Shown here piece after piece: positions 37,956-46,663 of a stretch of DNA of 64,000 bases. Below the pieces are notes generated by a model. That model was not told the origin of the DNA and searched no databases. It saw only the letters and a program-made list of their open reading frames with translations. Position 1 is the stretch's first letter, and every line of letters begins with the position of its first letter. The stretch comes from Pseudomonas sp. KU26590 (GTDB taxonomy: Bacteria; Pseudomonadota; Gammaproteobacteria; Pseudomonadales; Pseudomonadaceae), in assembly GCF_026153515.1 (NCBI RefSeq), contig NZ_CP110644.1, forward strand, positions 858,501-922,500, written 5' to 3'. The translations under genes and the position numbers were made by a program.

Positions 37956-39203
37956 ATGGCCACCGCCGTGCCCCTGACTGAAGGCGCCAGCCCGACCCTG
38001 AAGCAACGCCTGGCCCGTGCCGAGCGCGTCAATCGCTGGAAGGCTCAGGCGTTGATCGCGCCATTGGTGATCTTCTTGCTGCTAGTGTTTCTTGTGCCCA
38101 TTGCGGCGCTGCTTTACAAAAGCGTCAGCAACCCGGAAGTGGTCGGTGGCATGCCGCTCACTGTGGTGGAAGTGGCGAAATGGGACGGCAAGGGGCTGCC
38201 GCCTGACGCGGTGTACAAAGCCGCGAGCCAGGACCTGGCCGAAGCGCGCAAGAATCAGACGCTGGGCGATCTGTCCAAGCGCTTGAACCAGGAGTTGGCG
38301 GGCTACCGCAGCCTGTTGGCGAAAACCGCCCGCGCCATGCCATTCAAGGAAGAACCGGCTTCTTATAAAGAAGCGCTGGAAGCCATCGATGAGCGCTGGG
38401 GCGATCCCGCGTATTGGCAGGCGATCCGTCGCAATACCTCAAGTTTCACCCCCTATTACCTGCTGGCCGCTGTCGACCACCGCATCGATGACCTCGGTGA
38501 AGTGGCGCCGGCGACACCTGATCAAGCGATTTACATCGACATCTTCGCCCGCACCTTCTGGATGGGCCTGGTGATCACCGTGATCTGTCTGCTGCTGGCC
38601 TACCCGCTGGCGTACCTGTTGGCCAACCTGCCCGCGCGGCAGAGCAACCTGCTGATGATTCTGGTCTTGCTGCCGTTCTGGACGTCGATCCTGGTGCGCG
38701 TCGCCGCCTGGATCGTGTTGCTGCAATCGAGCGGCCTGATCAATGGCGCGCTGATGGCCATGGGCATCATCGATAAACCGCTGGAACTGGTGTTCAACCG
38801 GGTCGGCGTTTACATCTCGATGGTGCACATCATGTTGCCGTTCATGATTCTGCCCATCTACAGCGTGATGAAAGGCATCTCGCCGACCTACATGCGCGCG
38901 GCGATCTCCCTGGGCTGCAACCCGTTCGCCAGTTTCTGGCGCGTGTACTTCCCGCAGACCTACGCCGGTGTGGGCGCGGGCTGTCTGTTGGTGTTCATCC
39001 TTGCCATCGGCTACTACATCACCCCGGCGCTGCTCGGCAGCCCGAACGATCAGATGGTCAGTTATTTCGTGGCGTTCTACACCAACACCAGCATCAACTG
39101 GGGCATGGCGACGGCGCTGGGCGGGCTGCTGCTGCTGGCGACCGTCGTGCTGTACCTGATCTATAACTGGCTGGTCGGCGCCAGCCGCCTGCGTCTGAGC
39201 TGA
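37956..39203 (+). CDS. agtC: ABC transporter permease AgtC with a large loop after helix 1
   Basis: The 415-residue permease is longer than usual PotB-type permeases (about 280-300). Between the first membrane helix (about 27-52) and the second (about 200-222) lies a hydrophilic insert of roughly 145 residues, from VSNPEVVGGM to TPDQAIYIDI, which should face the periplasm. The remaining helices and the cytoplasmic EAA-type loop (YMRAAISLGCNPFASFWRVY) are normal. AgtD, the partner permease, lacks the insert. The insert could contact AgtB; this is inference. Confidence 0.87.
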   Translation: MATAVPLTEGASPTLKQRLARAERVNRWKAQALIAPLVIFLLLVFLVPIAALLYKSVSNPEVVGGMPLTVVEVAKWDGKGLPPDAVYKAASQDLAEARKNQTLGDLSKRLNQELAGYRSLLAKTARAMPFKEEPASYKEALEAIDERWGDPAYWQAIRRNTSSFTPYYLLAAVDHRIDDLGEVAPATPDQAIYIDIFARTFWMGLVITVICLLLAYPLAYLLANLPARQSNLLMILVLLPFWTSILVRVAAWIVLLQSSGLINGALMAMGIIDKPLELVFNRVGVYISMVHIMLPFMILPIYSVMKGISPTYMRAAISLGCNPFASFWRVYFPQTYAGVGAGCLLVFILAIGYYITPALLGSPNDQMVSYFVAFYTNTSINWGMATALGGLLLLATVVLYLIYNWLVGASRLRLS

Positions 39204-39214
39204 GGAGAACGACC

Positions 39215-40039
39215 ATGTTGAGCCCTTATTCCTCGCCCATCGAGCGGGTCTGGCATTACACGCTGCGCACGCTGTGCGGGTTGATTCTGTTGTTCCTGGT
39301 GCTGCCGGTGCTGGTGATCGTGCCGCTGTCGTTCAACTCCGGGAGTTTTCTGGTCTACCCGCTGCAGGGCTTTTCACTGCACTGGTATCAGGACTTTTTC
39401 GGCTCGGCCGAGTGGATGCGCGCGCTGAAAAACAGCCTGATCGTCGCGCCGGCTGCCACGGTGCTGGCGATGGGGTTCGGGACGTTGGCGGCCATCGGGC
39501 TGACCCGCAGCAACTTCCCTGGCAAGGCGCTGGTGATGGCGCTGGTGATTTCGCCGATGGTGGTGCCGGTGGTGATTGTCGGGGTGGCGAGCTACCTGTT
39601 TTTTGCGCCGCTGGGTCTGGGCAACAGCTATATCTCGCTGATACTGGTGCACGCCGTGTTGGGTGTGCCGTTCGTGATCATCACCGTGTCGGCCACCTTG
39701 CAGGGCTTCAATTACAACCTGGTGCGTGCAGCGGCCAGCCTGGGTGCTTCGCCGACGACCGCCTTTCGGCGTGTGACCTTGCCGCTGATTGCGCCGGGGG
39801 TGATCTCGGGGGCGTTGTTTGCTTTCGCCACCTCGTTCGATGAAGTAGTGGTCACGCTGTTCCTCGCAGGTCCCGGTCAGGCAACGTTGCCCCGGCAGAT
39901 GTTCAGCGGCATCCGCGAAAACCTCAGCCCGACGATTGCCGCCGCCGCCACCTTGCTCATCGGTTTCTCGGTGGTGCTGTTGCTGGTGCTGGAATGGTTG
40001 CGCGGCCGCAGCGAGAAACTGCGCACGGCGGTGGAGTGA
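39215..40039 (+). CDS. agtD: ABC transporter permease AgtD
   Basis: The 274-residue PotC-type permease has six predicted membrane helices, the first at about 20-40 (LCGLILLFLVLPVLVIVPLS). The EAA loop is NLVRAAASLGASPTTAFRRV (about 167-186), which couples to the ATPase. ATG 39215 follows AGGAGA. It ends the agtABCD operon, 11 bases after agtC. A REP pair lies beyond its stop. Confidence 0.88.
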   Translation: MLSPYSSPIERVWHYTLRTLCGLILLFLVLPVLVIVPLSFNSGSFLVYPLQGFSLHWYQDFFGSAEWMRALKNSLIVAPAATVLAMGFGTLAAIGLTRSNFPGKALVMALVISPMVVPVVIVGVASYLFFAPLGLGNSYISLILVHAVLGVPFVIITVSATLQGFNYNLVRAAASLGASPTTAFRRVTLPLIAPGVISGALFAFATSFDEVVVTLFLAGPGQATLPRQMFSGIRENLSPTIAAAATLLIGFSVVLLLVLEWLRGRSEKLRTAVE

Positions 40040-40095
40040 TCACCGGTGAAAGTGGATCTCGGTAACACTGGTAAAGATCGGCGAATGCAGCATCC

Positions 40096-40180
40096 GTAGG
40101 AGCCGGCTTGCTGGCGAACACAATGGGTCAGGCGACTTGTTCGGCACTGGTGCACCGCGTTCGCCAGCAAGCCGGCTCCA
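40096..40180. repeat. REP inverted pair (GTAGGAGCCGGCTTG family)
   Basis: GTAGGAGCCGGCTTGCTGGC (from 40096) faces GCCAGCAAGCCGGCTCC (to 40179), an almost perfect inverted pair about 40 bases apart. It sits in the 306-base gap between agtD and the alcohol dehydrogenase gene. The rest of the gap holds no gene; it should contain the dehydrogenase promoter. Confidence 0.85.
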
Positions 40181-40345
40181 AGGGGCTCTTCATACGGTCC
40201 GTAGTCATGGGCGAACCCCACATTCTTCTTCCGCCACATCACATAACTGACGCCCGGCACGATCCGGTCTATGTTTCACTCAGCGCATGCCACCCTGCCT
40301 TGTAAAAGAGCCCCGTCTCCAACAACAACGTAAAGGACGAGCCCG

Positions 40346-41494
40346 ATGAGTGTTTCTGCTTTCAAGATCGCGAACAAACTGATCACCGGCCCTGCCTCGA
40401 TTGAGCAGTTATCGGCCGAACTGACTCGGCTCAACGTTCAATACCCGCTGATCGTCACCGACGCGATACTGGTCAAATCCGGAACGGTCGACCTCGCACT
40501 GGCGCAATTGGGCGGTCTTCGTTATGGCGTGTTTGATCAGGTCAAACCCGAGCCAGAAATCTCTATCGTCGAGGACTGCACCCGGGCCTACCGAGAGGGC
40601 GGTCACGATGGCCTGATCGGCGTGGGCGGCGGCAGTGCCATCGACATTGCCAAGGGCGTCGCCGCGTTTGCCCATCACGAAGGCGCGCTGGTGGAGTTGT
40701 TCGGGGTTGATCTGGTCAAGCGCAAAGGCCCGCCGCTGATCGCCATCCCGACCACCGCCGGCACCGGTTCTGAAGTCACCAACGTGGCGATCTTTTCAGA
40801 TAAACAGGCGCAGCTGAAAAAAGGCATCGTCAGCGATTACCTGTTGCCAGACGTCGCGCTGGTCAGCCCCATGATGACCCTGACCTGTCCGCGCAGTGTC
40901 ACGGCAGCCAGCGGCGTCGACGCTCTGGTCCACGCCATCGAAGCCTACCTTTCAGTCAATGCCTCGCCGATCACCGACGCCATCGCCTTGGGCGCCATCA
41001 AGCTGATCGTCAAGGCGCTGCCCAAGGCCTACGCCAATCCGTCGAACCTGCAAGCGCGAGAAGACATGGCCACCGCCAGCCTTATGGCGGGCATGGCGTT
41101 CGGCAATGCCGGGGTCGGCGCAGTGCATGCGCTGGCCTATCCACTAGGAGGGCGTTTCAATATTGCTCACGGTGTCAGCAACGCGCTGTTGCTGCCGTAC
41201 GTGATGGAGTGGAACAAGCTGGCGTGCGTCGAACGGATGCGCGACATCGCCGACGCGATGGGCGTCCGCGTCGCGCACCTGAGCGACAGGGACGCCGCCG
41301 ACCTGGCAGTCAAAGCCATGGCCGACTTGTGCTCAGCGGTGGAAATCCCGTCCGGACTGCGCAGCTTCAATGTGCCCGAAGACGCCATTCCCGCGATGGC
41401 CGAGGAGGCCAGCAAGATCGAGCGCCTCATGCGCAACAACCCGCGGAAACTGACCGCCGCCGACATCGAGAAAATCTACCGCGCGGCGTATTGA
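40346..41494 (+). CDS. Iron-containing (group III) alcohol dehydrogenase
   Basis: The 382-residue protein has the NAD-binding segment GVGGGSAIDIAKG (about 91-103) and TTAGTGSEVT. Metal ligands are visible as Asp and His in SGVDALVHAIEAY and two His in VHALAYPLGGRFNIAHGVSN. ATG 40346 has AAAGGA about 9 bases upstream. It resembles YiaY/EutG-type enzymes. The substrate is unknown. Its location after the GABA/5-aminovalerate importer may be chance; a role in omega-hydroxy-acid metabolism of such compounds is speculation. Confidence 0.9.
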   Translation: MSVSAFKIANKLITGPASIEQLSAELTRLNVQYPLIVTDAILVKSGTVDLALAQLGGLRYGVFDQVKPEPEISIVEDCTRAYREGGHDGLIGVGGGSAIDIAKGVAAFAHHEGALVELFGVDLVKRKGPPLIAIPTTAGTGSEVTNVAIFSDKQAQLKKGIVSDYLLPDVALVSPMMTLTCPRSVTAASGVDALVHAIEAYLSVNASPITDAIALGAIKLIVKALPKAYANPSNLQAREDMATASLMAGMAFGNAGVGAVHALAYPLGGRFNIAHGVSNALLLPYVMEWNKLACVERMRDIADAMGVRVAHLSDRDAADLAVKAMADLCSAVEIPSGLRSFNVPEDAIPAMAEEASKIERLMRNNPRKLTAADIEKIYRAAY

Positions 41495-41537
41495 TTTCGT
41501 CAGGTCGGCGCGCAGAGTGTTTGATCTGGACGGGCCT

Positions 41538-41630
41538 GTTCGCGGGCAAGCGCGCTCCTACACGTGATCACAGCTGTCCATTGATGGTCGGATCACCCCG
41601 AAACGGTAGGAGCGCGCTTGCCCGCGATGG
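41538..41630. repeat. REP inverted pair (GTAGGAGCGCGCTTG family)
   Basis: GTTCGCGGGCAAGCGCGCTCCTAC (41538-41561) faces GTAGGAGCGCGCTTGCCCGCG (41606-41626), an inverted pair of a standard Pseudomonas REP. It lies between the alcohol dehydrogenase and the convergent CsbD gene, a typical 3'-3' location. Confidence 0.85.
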
Positions 41631-41677
41631 CGTTGGCTTAAGCGCTGATCATCTCGGCCAGATCCGCACGGCATGCT

Positions 41678-41935
41678 TCAACCGCGACGACGGGCCAGCA
41701 ACCAGCCCACGGTCAGCGTCAGGCCGGCCAGTACCATCAATGTGGTGCGTGGCCGTTGCTGGGTGAAGGTCGCGACTTCGTCCAGCAGATCGCCATAACG
41801 TTCCTGCAACTCACCGGCCACCTGGCGCGCCTTGCCTTCCATTTGCGTGCGCTCGTCACCGGTCAGGTTGCCGAAGACGTCTTGCGCCTTGCCGGCTGCC
41901 TGCTCCAGTACGCCTTTCACTTGTTCGCTTTTCAT
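41678..41935 (-). CDS. CsbD-like stress protein with C-terminal membrane helix
   Basis: The 85-residue protein has a CsbD-type domain (KSEQVKGVLEQAAGKAQDVF, LTGDERTQMEGKARQVAGEL). The C-terminal membrane helix (about 62-80, TTLMVLAGLTLTVGWLLA) ends in ARRRG. CsbD proteins are general-stress proteins of unknown mechanism; a membrane-anchored form suggests envelope stress. It lies 136 bases after the PAS-LuxR regulator on the same strand. Confidence 0.82.
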   Translation of the reverse strand: MKSEQVKGVLEQAAGKAQDVFGNLTGDERTQMEGKARQVAGELQERYGDLLDEVATFTQQRPRTTLMVLAGLTLTVGWLLARRRG

Positions 41936-42071
41936 GTCTTGCCCCCAGAGATGAGTATCAGTGCTGAATATGTCGCTGAACCAAACGGGTCAGCCACGTC
42001 ATTAGCGTAGAGGCCTGCCTTCATCCCATGAAGGTGACTTTGCACCAGAGGCACTGACGCATTTGCATCAC

Positions 42072-43571
42072 TCAGCGTTTGCTTTTGCCCGGGTTGGCGA
42101 ACAGGTTTCGCTCCCTCGCCCAGACAATGGCTTCCGCCCGGCTGTGCACGTCCAGCTTGGAATACACCGTCGCGACGTGGTTGCGAATGGTGTTGAGCGC
42201 CAGGTTCAACCGCGCCGCGATCTCCTTGTCCGCCAGCCCCTCACAGATCAGCCCCAGTACATCTCGCTCGCGGGCGGTCAGGTCGGTGAACGAGGCACTC
42301 GGCAGATGCCGGGTGTTGACCCGCTTGGCATTGGCCAGCTTTTCGATCAGCGTCTGGCTGAACCACGAGGCGTCCTGCATCACCGTTTCGATGGCCTCGA
42401 CCAGCTCAAGCTCGGATCGCTTGCGCTCGGTGATGTCCATCAGCACGAAGAGGTAGCAGGCGCTGTCCTGAATCGTCACCGTGTCAGCGGCCAGCACGCA
42501 ATCCATCGACTCGCTGCCTTTCTTGCGGACTTTCAGATCGAGCCCGTCGACGCGGCCGGTGGTTTCCAGAACGTTGAACAGCCCGTCCATCACCGCGCCA
42601 TCTTCGATGAAGCCCAGCTCCGCGACGGTCCGGCCAATCAGCTCCTGCGGCGTGTAGCCCAGGGTGCTGAAAAACGCCTCGTTGGCTTCGACGATCTGTT
42701 GCCGATCCGCCGTGCACACCAGCGTGGGCACCGGTGTCAGCTTGAACGCCTTGGCGAAGCGTTCCTCGCTCTGGCGCAGGGCGGTCTCGGCCTTGCGTCT
42801 GGGCTCAAGGTCGGTGAACGAAAACAGCATGCAATCTTCTTCGTTCATGTCCAGCGGTTGCCCGGCGACGATGACCAGCTTGGTGCCACCCTCCGGCAAC
42901 TTCAGTTCGGCCTGCATCTGCGGAATGGTCGCACCCTGATTCAGGCGCTCAATGGCGAGGTCCTTGCGCTCGGCGTTCTCCAGCACGTCCACCTCGTACA
43001 CCGAGCGGCCAATGACGTCCTCCCTCGAGTGCCCGGTCATTTCCAGAAAGCCCTGATTGACCTTGATGAAGCGCAGATCGCTCAGGCGGCAGATCACGGC
43101 CGGGGCGGGGTTGGCGTTGAAGGTCTTTTCGAAGCGCTGCTCGGCGCCGGCCCACTCCGTTGCGTCGGCGAGTATCAGCACCAATGATTCCGGGGAGCCG
43201 GTGCTGTCTTCCAGCACCATGCTGCGCACGCGATGGACCCAACTGCGCTCGTCTTCTTCACCTTCACCGATCTTGCTGACCTCGATGAGCACGTCGGTGA
43301 ACACCTCGCCTGCCGCCACGCGGCTGATCGGATATTGATCGACGTCCAGCGGATGGTTGTTGCGATAGCGCAGGGAGAACCTCTCGCGATAGGCCTCGCC
43401 GTTGGCGCCCAGTTCGCTGATTGCTTCGACCCCGTGCATCAGCAGCGCCGCTTCGTTGGCCCAGATGATGGTCTGATCGACCTCCACCAGCATCACCCCG
43501 TCCGACAGACCCGAGATGATCTGCTGCAACTGGCGGCGGTTGGTTTCTCTGGCGAGGATGGCCTCTGACAT
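42072..43571 (-). CDS. PAS-domain LuxR-type transcriptional regulator
   Basis: The 499-residue soluble protein has three PAS-type sensor modules (about 10-135, 140-265 and 275-395) and a C-terminal LuxR HTH (about 425-490). The HTH reads LTARERDVLGLICEGLADKE and LNLALNTIRNHVATVYSKLD. No kinase or receiver domain is present, so it probably senses a small ligand, redox state or light-type cofactor directly. No flavin-binding LOV Cys motif (NCRFLQ) is visible. It is divergent from the membrane protein gene at 43885, with an inverted repeat between them. Confidence 0.85.
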   Translation of the reverse strand: MSEAILARETNRRQLQQIISGLSDGVMLVEVDQTIIWANEAALLMHGVEAISELGANGEAYRERFSLRYRNNHPLDVDQYPISRVAAGEVFTDVLIEVSKIGEGEEDERSWVHRVRSMVLEDSTGSPESLVLILADATEWAGAEQRFEKTFNANPAPAVICRLSDLRFIKVNQGFLEMTGHSREDVIGRSVYEVDVLENAERKDLAIERLNQGATIPQMQAELKLPEGGTKLVIVAGQPLDMNEEDCMLFSFTDLEPRRKAETALRQSEERFAKAFKLTPVPTLVCTADRQQIVEANEAFFSTLGYTPQELIGRTVAELGFIEDGAVMDGLFNVLETTGRVDGLDLKVRKKGSESMDCVLAADTVTIQDSACYLFVLMDITERKRSELELVEAIETVMQDASWFSQTLIEKLANAKRVNTRHLPSASFTDLTARERDVLGLICEGLADKEIAARLNLALNTIRNHVATVYSKLDVHSRAEAIVWARERNLFANPGKSKR

Positions 43572-43812
43572 GCTTGCTCTCCTGACGTCTCAATGCGGTC
43601 GGGCTTCGGTCAGCCGGGCGCTCCACGCTATCCGACCGGCTGGCAAAAGCTTAGTGCTGCAGCTTAGTGCAGCCGTGCTCGCGAGGGTCGGTGCGAATGC
43701 ACCAGACGAAGCGGTGCAAATGCGCCATCACAGGCCCTCACGGGCTGATCAAAATGGTTTCACGTCGCTTAAGACGCGGTGAGTCCGCCCCCGCAGGCTC
43801 ACCCTTATCAAC

Positions 43813-43868
43813 GCAGGGGGTGCATTTGCACTGACACCTTGGCTGCACGCTTGATGTGCACCCCCTGC
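43813..43868. promoter_or_regulatory. 12-bp inverted repeat upstream of the 43885 gene
   Basis: GCAGGGGGTGCA (43813-43824) and TGCACCCCCTGC (43857-43868) are perfect reverse complements with 32 bases between. The motif TTTGCAC also occurs in between and again near 42041, on the other side of the PAS-LuxR gene. The right arm ends 16 bases before the ATG, overlapping the region of the ribosome site (AGAGGAAA). It could be an operator for the divergent regulator or a hairpin in the 5' UTR. The rest of the 313-base gap holds no gene. Confidence 0.55.
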
Positions 43869-43884
43869 ACCAGAGGAAATTTTC

Positions 43885-44877
43885 ATGGCTTCGACCTACG
43901 CAACATCTGCTGTTCTGGGCGGCGCTTCGCCGTTCCGCGTGTCATGGGGATCGGTGTTTGCCGGTGCGGCAATCACGCTGGTGACGTACCTGGTGCTGAG
44001 CGTGCTTGGCACGGCGATCGGCGCTGGCGCGCTGGACCCGATGGCCCAAGGCAACCCGCTGAGCGGTTTCGGCAAGGGCGCCGGCGCCTGGTTGTTCATC
44101 AGCACGCTGGTGGCCATTGCCGCCGGCGCCTGGGTATCGGGACGCACCGCGCCTGACCGTGGCGGTCTGCATGGTTTGCTGAGCTGGACGGTGAGCACGT
44201 TGCTGACCACCTGGCTCATCGCATCGCTGGCCGGCTCGCTGGTTGGCACTGCCGGCAACATCGCCGGCAAGGGCATTTCCCTGGCGGCCGACGGCGTCGC
44301 TGCTGCCGCACCGGGTGTGGGCCAGAGCATCAAGCAACAGCTGGATAAAAACGGCATCAGCCTGGATTGGGATAGTCTGAAATCGCAACTGGACACCACC
44401 CTGAAACAGTCTGGCAAGCCAGAGCTGGATCCTTCGAAGCTGGATCAGAAGGCCGACGTGGCGGGCGCCGATGCCAAGCAGACAGCAGAGCAGGCGTCTA
44501 CCGATCCCGCCCAGGCGGGCGATCAGTTGAAGCAATGGTTTGATCGCATCCAGAAAGCGGGCGAACCGGCCCTGAACGCTGCCGACAAAGACGCGCTGGT
44601 CAACATCGTGGCGGCCCGCACCGGCAAAAGCAAAGCTGAGGCGCAGCAAATCGTCGATAACTATGCGCAGGCGTACCAGCAAGCCGCGGCCAAAGTGGCC
44701 GAGCTCAAGCAGCAAGCTGAGCAACAGGCCCGAGAAGCGGCGGATGTCGCGGCCAGGCAAGTCGCCAAGGCGGCGTGGGGCACGTTTTTCATGCTGATCA
44801 TCGGCGCAGCATTGAGCTTTGGTCTGGCCCGTTATGCCCTGAGCTCGCGTCCTCGTCTGCTGGTCGAGACTGTGTAA
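43885..44877 (+). CDS. Membrane protein with long Gln/Ala-rich soluble segment
   Basis: The 330-residue protein has three to four membrane helices in the first 125 residues (VSWGSVFAGAAITLVTYLVL, GAWLFISTLVAIAAGAWVSG, WTVSTLLTTWLIASLAGSLV). A hydrophilic stretch (about 140-290), rich in Gln, Ala, Lys and Asp and probably coiled-coil, follows. One last helix (about 298-318) and a short tail end the protein. I do not recognise a named family beyond Pseudomonas proteins sometimes labelled CAP-Gly-like. Its neighbours (CsbD, PAS-LuxR) suggest a stress-related role. Confidence 0.75.
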   Translation: MASTYATSAVLGGASPFRVSWGSVFAGAAITLVTYLVLSVLGTAIGAGALDPMAQGNPLSGFGKGAGAWLFISTLVAIAAGAWVSGRTAPDRGGLHGLLSWTVSTLLTTWLIASLAGSLVGTAGNIAGKGISLAADGVAAAAPGVGQSIKQQLDKNGISLDWDSLKSQLDTTLKQSGKPELDPSKLDQKADVAGADAKQTAEQASTDPAQAGDQLKQWFDRIQKAGEPALNAADKDALVNIVAARTGKSKAEAQQIVDNYAQAYQQAAAKVAELKQQAEQQAREAADVAARQVAKAAWGTFFMLIIGAALSFGLARYALSSRPRLLVETV

Positions 44878-45092
44878 GGGTTTCAGCAATGGGTGGGTGT
44901 TAGCGATTCTGTATCGCTGAATCCAGGCTGGGCCCGGTGCGCAATTGTGTGTCACCGGGCCTTATGCCTTTAACGGCGCCGTTCACGCCGCCTGAATCAA
45001 ACCTCTGGGCTGTCTTACGTGCGACCCAACGCACGTTTCAACTCTTGGAGTACAATGCGCGCCACCGTGATTTCGCTCATAAAAGGTGCGTC

Positions 45093-45764
45093 ATGCAGCC
45101 CTTCGCTATTGCTCCTTCGATTCTGTCCGCCGATTTCGCCCGTCTGGGACAGGAAGTCGACAACGTCCTGGCCGCTGGCGCTGACATTGTCCACTTCGAC
45201 GTCATGGACAATCACTACGTCCCCAACCTGACGATCGGACCGATGGTCTGCGCGGCATTGCGCAAATACGGCATCACCGCGCCCATCGATGTTCACCTGA
45301 TGGTCAGCCCGGTGGATCGCATCATCGGCGACTTCATCGAAGCCGGCGCCACCTACATCACCTTCCACCCGGAAGCGACCCAGCACATCGACCGCTCCCT
45401 GCAACTGATCCGCGAAGGCGGCTGCAAGGCGGGTCTGGTGTTCAACCCGGCGACCCCGCTGAACCTGCTCGAATACGTCATGGACAAGGTCGACATGATC
45501 CTGCTCATGAGCGTCAACCCGGGCTTCGGCGGTCAGAAATTCATCCCCGGCACGATCAACAAACTGCGTGAGGCCCGTGCGCTCATTGACGCGTCCGGTC
45601 GCGAAATCCGTCTGGAAATAGATGGCGGCGTCAACGTCAATAACATCCGTGAGATCGCGGCAGCCGGCGCCGACACCTTCGTCGCGGGCTCGGCTATTTT
45701 CAATGCGCCTGATTACCAGGAAGTCATTGCGAAGATGCACGCAGAACTGGCGTTGGCCCGCTGA
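45093..45764 (+). CDS. rpe: Ribulose-phosphate 3-epimerase
   Basis: ATG 45093 is preceded by AAAAGGTG and gives the normal 223 residues starting [21 protein letters not shown] longer upstream frame is not supported. The TIM-barrel enzyme interconverts ribulose-5-phosphate and xylulose-5-phosphate. Metal and active-site motifs are [35 protein letters not shown] and EIDGGVN. It is the first gene of rpe-gph-trpE and overlaps gph by one base. Confidence 0.97.
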   Translation: MQPFAIAPSILSADFARLGQEVDNVLAAGADIVHFDVMDNHYVPNLTIGPMVCAALRKYGITAPIDVHLMVSPVDRIIGDFIEAGATYITFHPEATQHIDRSLQLIREGGCKAGLVFNPATPLNLLEYVMDKVDMILLMSVNPGFGGQKFIPGTINKLREARALIDASGREIRLEIDGGVNVNNIREIAAAGADTFVAGSAIFNAPDYQEVIAKMHAELALAR

Positions 45765-46594
45765 TGAGCGGTTTCGAGCATCTGTTTCCGGGCTGCCTGC
45801 CCAAGCTGATCATGTTCGACCTCGACGGCACACTGGTCGACTCGGTGCCGGACCTGGCAGCTGCGGTGGACAAAACCCTGATCCAGCTCGGCCGCCCGCC
45901 GGCGGGAATCGAGCGGGTGCGTGACTGGATAGGCAACGGCGTCCGGGTGCTGGTGCGCCGCGCGCTGGCGAACGGCATGGACCACACCGCCGTGGATGAA
46001 GAATCCACGGAGGCTGCGCTGGCTATTTTCATGGAGGCCTACAGCGGCAGCCACGCGCTGACCAAGGTCTACCCCGGTGTGCGCGAAACCCTGAAATGGC
46101 TGCAGAAGATGGGCGTTGAGATGGCGCTGATCACCAACAAGCCGGAGCGCTTCGTTGCGCCGTTGCTGGATGACCTGAAGCTCGGCCGTTTCTTCCGCTG
46201 GATCGTGGGTGGCGACACGCTGCCCCAGCAGAAACCCGACCCGGCGGCGTTGTTTTTTGTGATGAAAATGGCCGGCGTACCGGGTTCGCAGTCGCTGTTC
46301 GTGGGTGACTCGCGCAACGACGTGCTGGCAGCGAAGGCGGCGGGTATCGCCTGTGTGGCATTGAGTTACGGCTATAACCACGGACGCCCGATTGCGGAAG
46401 AGTCACCGGCATTGGTCATCGACGATTTGCGTATGCTGATTCCGGGCAGTTCTGCCGGTTGCTTAGCGCAGGGCGCTGAGATAACGTTGCCCGACATCAA
46501 GTCCCCCTCCTTTAGAGAATCCATCGTGGTGGTCACTCGCAAACTCTGGATGAAAGTCATCAAGGCCCTGGCCCGCTGGCGTTGGCGCGCCTGA
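45764..46594 (+). CDS. gph: Phosphoglycolate phosphatase
   Basis: The 276-residue HAD phosphatase removes phosphate from 2-phosphoglycolate. Motifs are IMFDLDGTLVDSVPDL (nucleophile Asp), LITNKPERFVAPLL, and FVGDSRNDVLAAKAAG. The start overlaps the rpe stop (TGATG). The conserved domain ends near residue 235. The last 14 codons, in the same frame, spell MKVIKALARWRWRA, a Trp-rich leader peptide for trpE. The gph reading frame thus contains trpL at its 3' end. Confidence 0.95.
   Translation: MSGFEHLFPGCLPKLIMFDLDGTLVDSVPDLAAAVDKTLIQLGRPPAGIERVRDWIGNGVRVLVRRALANGMDHTAVDEESTEAALAIFMEAYSGSHALTKVYPGVRETLKWLQKMGVEMALITNKPERFVAPLLDDLKLGRFFRWIVGGDTLPQQKPDPAALFFVMKMAGVPGSQSLFVGDSRNDVLAAKAAGIACVALSYGYNHGRPIAEESPALVIDDLRMLIPGSSAGCLAQGAEITLPDIKSPSFRESIVVVTRKLWMKVIKALARWRWRA
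46550..46594 (+). CDS. trpL: trpE leader peptide, nested in frame in the end of gph
   Basis: ATG 46550 to TGA 46594 encodes MKVIKALARWRWRA, 14 residues with two Trp codons separated by one Arg codon. A longer form from GTG 46526 would add an upstream Trp. It ends 69 bases before trpE. A nearly identical peptide precedes trpG at 50425. Tandem Trp codons before a competing hairpin are the hallmark of ribosome-mediated attenuation of tryptophan genes. No clear ribosome site precedes this ATG, so translation may come from gph ribosomes or from the GTG. Confidence 0.75.
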   Translation: MKVIKALARWRWRA

Positions 46595-46621
46595 CTTGAA
46601 TCTGGCCGGAGCCCCGGCGCG
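46586..46621 (+). promoter_or_regulatory. Candidate trpE attenuator
   Basis: GCCGG (46605-46609) and CCGGC (46614-46618) form a hairpin. Alternatively CGCGCC in the leader codons (46586-46591) pairs with GGCGCG (46616-46621), and the two pairings exclude each other. A ribosome stalled on the Trp codons would block the second pairing. The T-run after the hairpin is weak (GTTTGC), so a translational or Rho-linked mechanism is also possible. The fold is inferred by eye. Confidence 0.45.
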
Positions 46622-46663
46622 TTTGCATCCCTGACCGTTTTCCCTCAGACCACGAGGCTGATC

